20,106 nt of DNA, taken from Larix sibirica. Its lineage: Eukaryota > Streptophyta > Pinopsida > Pinales > Pinaceae. The stretch is taken from contig NWUY0300021400.1 in assembly GCA_004151065.3 (NCBI GenBank), positions 12,201-32,306 of the forward strand, given 5' to 3'. The notes below the pieces were generated by a model. That model was not told where the DNA came from. It searched no databases and saw nothing but the letters and a program-made list of their open reading frames with translations. This document shows, piece after piece, positions 17,766 to 20,106 of this stretch (positions within the stretch are counted from its first letter, which is position 1; every line of letters begins with the position of its first letter). The position numbers were made by a program, and so were the translations under genes.

Positions 17766-18121
17766 GAACTACTGATATTGGTAGAAGATAAATGATGGTT
17801 AACCATCATTAGAGGCTAAGAAGAGGGTTGAAGACAATCATAGATTACCACTGATTGTGGCTGACCAAAAGACTAAGATGTTCACAAAACCAGATATAGT
17901 CTATTGAGTTTACCAATATATATTACTGAATTTCATATCGATCTTGTGTCTACATTTGTACTATTTGTTGATGTGATGGTTACTTGCATTGATTGGTTAA
18001 TGAATGCTCATAACTGTTAATGAAGGCATAAACGTGTTTAGTGAAGTTCCAGATTGGAAAAAAAAGTAAAGTGTGGGACACTGATTCACCCCCCCTCTTA
18101 GTGTTCCTGGTGTGTTCAACA

Positions 18122-18311
18122 CTTGTAACACTTTTGAAGCAAGAAAAAAAAAACAAGTGCCCATGATTGATTGGGCACTCTTGAGTTATTGACAGAATGA
18201 GTGGCATAACAATAGTATTAGTACTCTAGAGTGTGGCACCCTACTAACTCGACAATTTGACATGTCCTCTTATACTCTCAACCTCTGTTGCGTGGGAGCG
18301 CGAGTCTCAAC
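18122..18311. other. Short spacer between two elements
   Basis: Contains an A-run (18146-18155) and a nearby inverted pair, GTGCCCA/TGGGCAC (18157-18163 and 18172-18178). No gene is seen. Confidence 0.4.
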
Positions 18312-18939
18312 CAATGTTATCAACACCGGAACGGTCATTGATATGGTGGACCCTAAAAATTTGAAACTAGTCATAACCGGAGTGGACTCGAAAGAAAATC
18401 AATCGACCAAAAAATGTATTAGATATTTAAATTTTGAAAAAAAAATCATGTACATCCATGTGAATCCAAATAATTAGACACAAATAAGCAAAGTTATCTC
18501 ATGTATTTAGCAATTAAGGATGCTTATAACCAAAATAACACCTATGGCAATCCATATATGAACCAAAATACTTAAAAAACGAGGCTCTATATGACCTCTA
18601 GGTCCAAAGTCCAAACATAAGCATAGTAGTCATGCAATTACTAATTTACTGATAACTAGAGTCTAGAGTCTACAATCTAAGATTCTAATCATATGCTAGA
18701 TCCATATGATTGTAATTAGCTCTTCAACTCAACCCAACAAATACTTGTATTTAACACTAGATATTAGCCTGAGAAGGAGTCCAAACTAGCAACACTAGCT
18801 CAATAACTTAGAAAAAACCCCAACTCAAAAGCTCTTTAAATAACAATGCTAGGGGTTTAAGGTTTGTTTTAGGGTTTTTAGATTACCTTTCTTTGGTAAT
18901 TTATTTTTTAAAGTTCCATTATCAAAATCATGGTCCCAC

Positions 18940-19058
18940 ATGTCTTGTATGGGCTTGTATGGAATCGATTGTCTCAGGAAAATAAGGTCGGTTTTGTATG
19001 GAACTAGTCGATTCAGACAAATAAAGTAGGTTTTGTTTGGAACTGGCTGGTTCAATAC
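18940..19058 (-). repeat. 39-bp tandem repeat, three copies, open on the minus strand
   Basis: Three diverged 39-bp units lie near the right end of the hAT-like element. On the minus strand they stay in frame and give a 13-residue repeat (LNQPVPNKTYFIC, LNRLVPYKTDLIF, LRQSIPYKPIQDM). A length divisible by three makes the open frame self-maintaining, so coding need not be assumed. Confidence 0.7.
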
Positions 19059-19118
19059 ATAATCGACCATTTAAGGTTTGAGGTGCTGATTTGAACTGGT
19101 TGGGGGTGTAAACTGATC

Positions 19119-19142
19119 AAACCGATCGGTTTTGGCAAAACC
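19119..19142. repeat. Overlapping palindromes in the right terminal region
   Basis: AAACCGATCGGTTT (19119-19132) is a perfect palindrome and overlaps GGTTTTGGCAAAACC (19128-19142), an inverted repeat with a 1-nt centre. Both lie inside the right end of the hAT-like element, where subterminal repeats would bind transposase. Confidence 0.6.
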
Positions 19143-19230
19143 AGTTCGGTTTCGATAACTCTACTCTTAATAGTTGACTATGACCTAACAACCTCTTTAT
19201 TTTCTAATTCATTAATAACACTTAAAAAAG

Positions 19231-19330
19231 TTGCAACCTTCAGGTTGCATAACATTTGAGAAGCTTGCAATTCTAAGGTTGTAGGGCATTGAGAAGGCTG
19301 TAACCTTGTGGTGTGAGGTAACCTCATACC
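19231..19330. repeat. Imperfect 33-34 bp tandem repeat, three copies
   Basis: Units start near 19231, 19265 and 19298, sharing TTGCAA or CTGTAA, AGGTTG and ATTTGAGAA or CATTGAGAA. It lies just outside the right end of the hAT-like element. Confidence 0.6.
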
Positions 19331-20106
19331 ATGCCCATGAGTCATGACAAGAAAAACAATATAAATAAATCAACAAAAGAGTGACTTAAGACAATTTTTG
19401 GTTTAATTATATACTCTTGTAGTTACTATCATATTTAGAGTTCTATCCTACTTGAAAGAATACTTTTAAGGGAGCTCTTTCCTATTGGAAACGGGAGAAA
19501 CCACTTGTGTGGTTTCATGGAACTCCCCATGGGAGCCACTATTTTGGTTAACTCCTTTACCTCACAACGTTCTTTCAACTCTCTCCTTCTTTGTTATTGT
19601 ACTCTCCACACTATTGAACATCCAATACCATAAATTAGCCCTTGCCCCATGTTTTTTTTTCTTCCTTTTCCCTTGCACCCAACACCCTCCTCTCATTGTT
19701 ACCATTCCTCACTCCCTACTATTTTTAGCCTTATTTCCAATGATCCAAATTATTGGCCCTCCATTTAATTGTAATATTTGCCAAGGTAGCCTCTAATTGA
19801 AGTTTGTTGGTGGATTGCTAATTGAGTTGTTATATTGTTGTAGTCCATGCTTCGATACTTGTTGCTGCACAAGCTAGCATGTGAAATTAAATCCCAGAAG
19901 AACAATGCTAGCCCATGATCAATTAAGAGGGAGGCCACTGTTACCTCACCAGCCTTCTTTTGCACTTTAGGTTGGCTCGTCTTCGACACAAGGGGGGCTT
20001 CCATAAGGTAGGATTGCTAAGACAATAACAAGGAGATTCAAGGTGATATGAAGAGATATCTTAGCAAAACAATGAGTTGTAGCATTGAAAAAATATAATG
20101 TGATGG
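19331..20106. other. Spacer without supported genes
   Basis: A pyrimidine-rich stretch (about 19550-19740) keeps a plus-strand frame open for 103 codons (19485-19796). Its product is a hydrophobic, low-complexity sequence of the kind CT-rich DNA yields by chance. No motif or element end is seen. Confidence 0.4.

Larger units (their letters stand above)
16865..18121 (+). mobile_element. Solo LTR, about 1.26 kb
   Basis: The element begins TGTTGACAA and ends GTTCAACA, giving a perfect 6-bp terminal inverted repeat (TGTTGA/TCAACA). It is flanked by CTTAT (16860-16864) and CTTGT (18122-18126), a 5-bp target duplication with one difference. Inside are a TATA box (17183-17196) and, about 30 bp before the end, ATTCACCCCCCCTCTTAG, a motif often seen near the 3' end of plant LTRs. 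No primer-binding site follows and no second LTR is in the window, so it is a solo LTR left by recombination between the two LTRs of a full element. A 14-bp repeat (GGCCATACAAAATA at 17051 and 17105) lies in the U3 part. Confidence 0.75.
18312..19163. mobile_element. hAT-like non-autonomous DNA transposon (MITE)
   Basis: Terminal inverted repeats pair CAATGTTATCAACACCGGAA at 18312 with TAGAGTTATCGAAACCGAAC read inward from 19163; 16 of 24 terminal positions match. The CA/TA start and the GTTATC-AACCGG content fit hAT-type ends. The flanking 8-mers GTCTCAAC (18304-18311) and CTCTTAAT (19164-19171) agree at 5 of 8, with two transitions, so an old 8-bp target duplication is plausible. The 852-bp body encodes no transposase. 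Superfamily assignment is tentative. Confidence 0.5.

Overview
The window looks like nuclear DNA of a seed plant, most likely from a large, repeat-rich genome such as a conifer's. It is AT-rich, has almost no uninterrupted long reading frames, and is dominated by old, nested, mutated transposable elements. Recognisable protein similarity is confined to a plant L1-type LINE polyprotein and a plant acyl-activating enzyme fragment. The plant call is firm; the conifer call is inference from repeat style and density.

Left third (1-5785): a frameshifted fragment of the C-terminal domain of an acyl-activating enzyme (about 465-795), AT-rich spacer, a possible tRNA-derived SINE head on the minus strand (about 1660-1790), a perfect 34-bp tandem duplication, an unrecognised decayed minus-strand coding region (about 2280-3600), and a plus-strand LTR-like block with a TATA box (about 3862-4337).

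Middle (5786-10970): a nested pair. A small non-autonomous LTR retrotransposon on the minus strand has one LTR at 10601-10895, a primer-binding-like site beside it, about 600 bp of internal DNA without coding, and a purine tract abutting its second LTR. That second LTR is split by a 5'-truncated LINE (5936-9812, minus strand) flanked by a perfect 15-bp target-site duplication. The LINE keeps decayed reverse transcriptase, zinc-ribbon and RNase H regions, then about 1.1 kb of 3' DNA that includes an unexplained low-stop frame.

Right third (10971-20106): an arginine-rich hypothetical protein exon (13010-13569, plus strand) with a plausible splice donor is the best candidate for a living host gene, with possible further exons at 15773-15823 and 15899-16071. 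Between them, probably in an intron, lies the most unusual structure: four tandem LTR-like units of about 140 bp, each bounded by TGTTGG-like and TTCAACA-like ends, separated by three 74-83 bp internal segments. The units carry a tRNA-like block; it is clearest in the third, where both Pol III boxes are visible. Downstream are a solo LTR of about 1.26 kb with a TATA box and a 38-bp minisatellite (16865-18121), and a hAT-like non-autonomous DNA transposon (18312-19163) containing a 39-bp tandem repeat.

There is no sign of an operon or a working pathway. The genes do not cooperate; the story is one of insertion, decay and tandem repeat growth around one possible gene.
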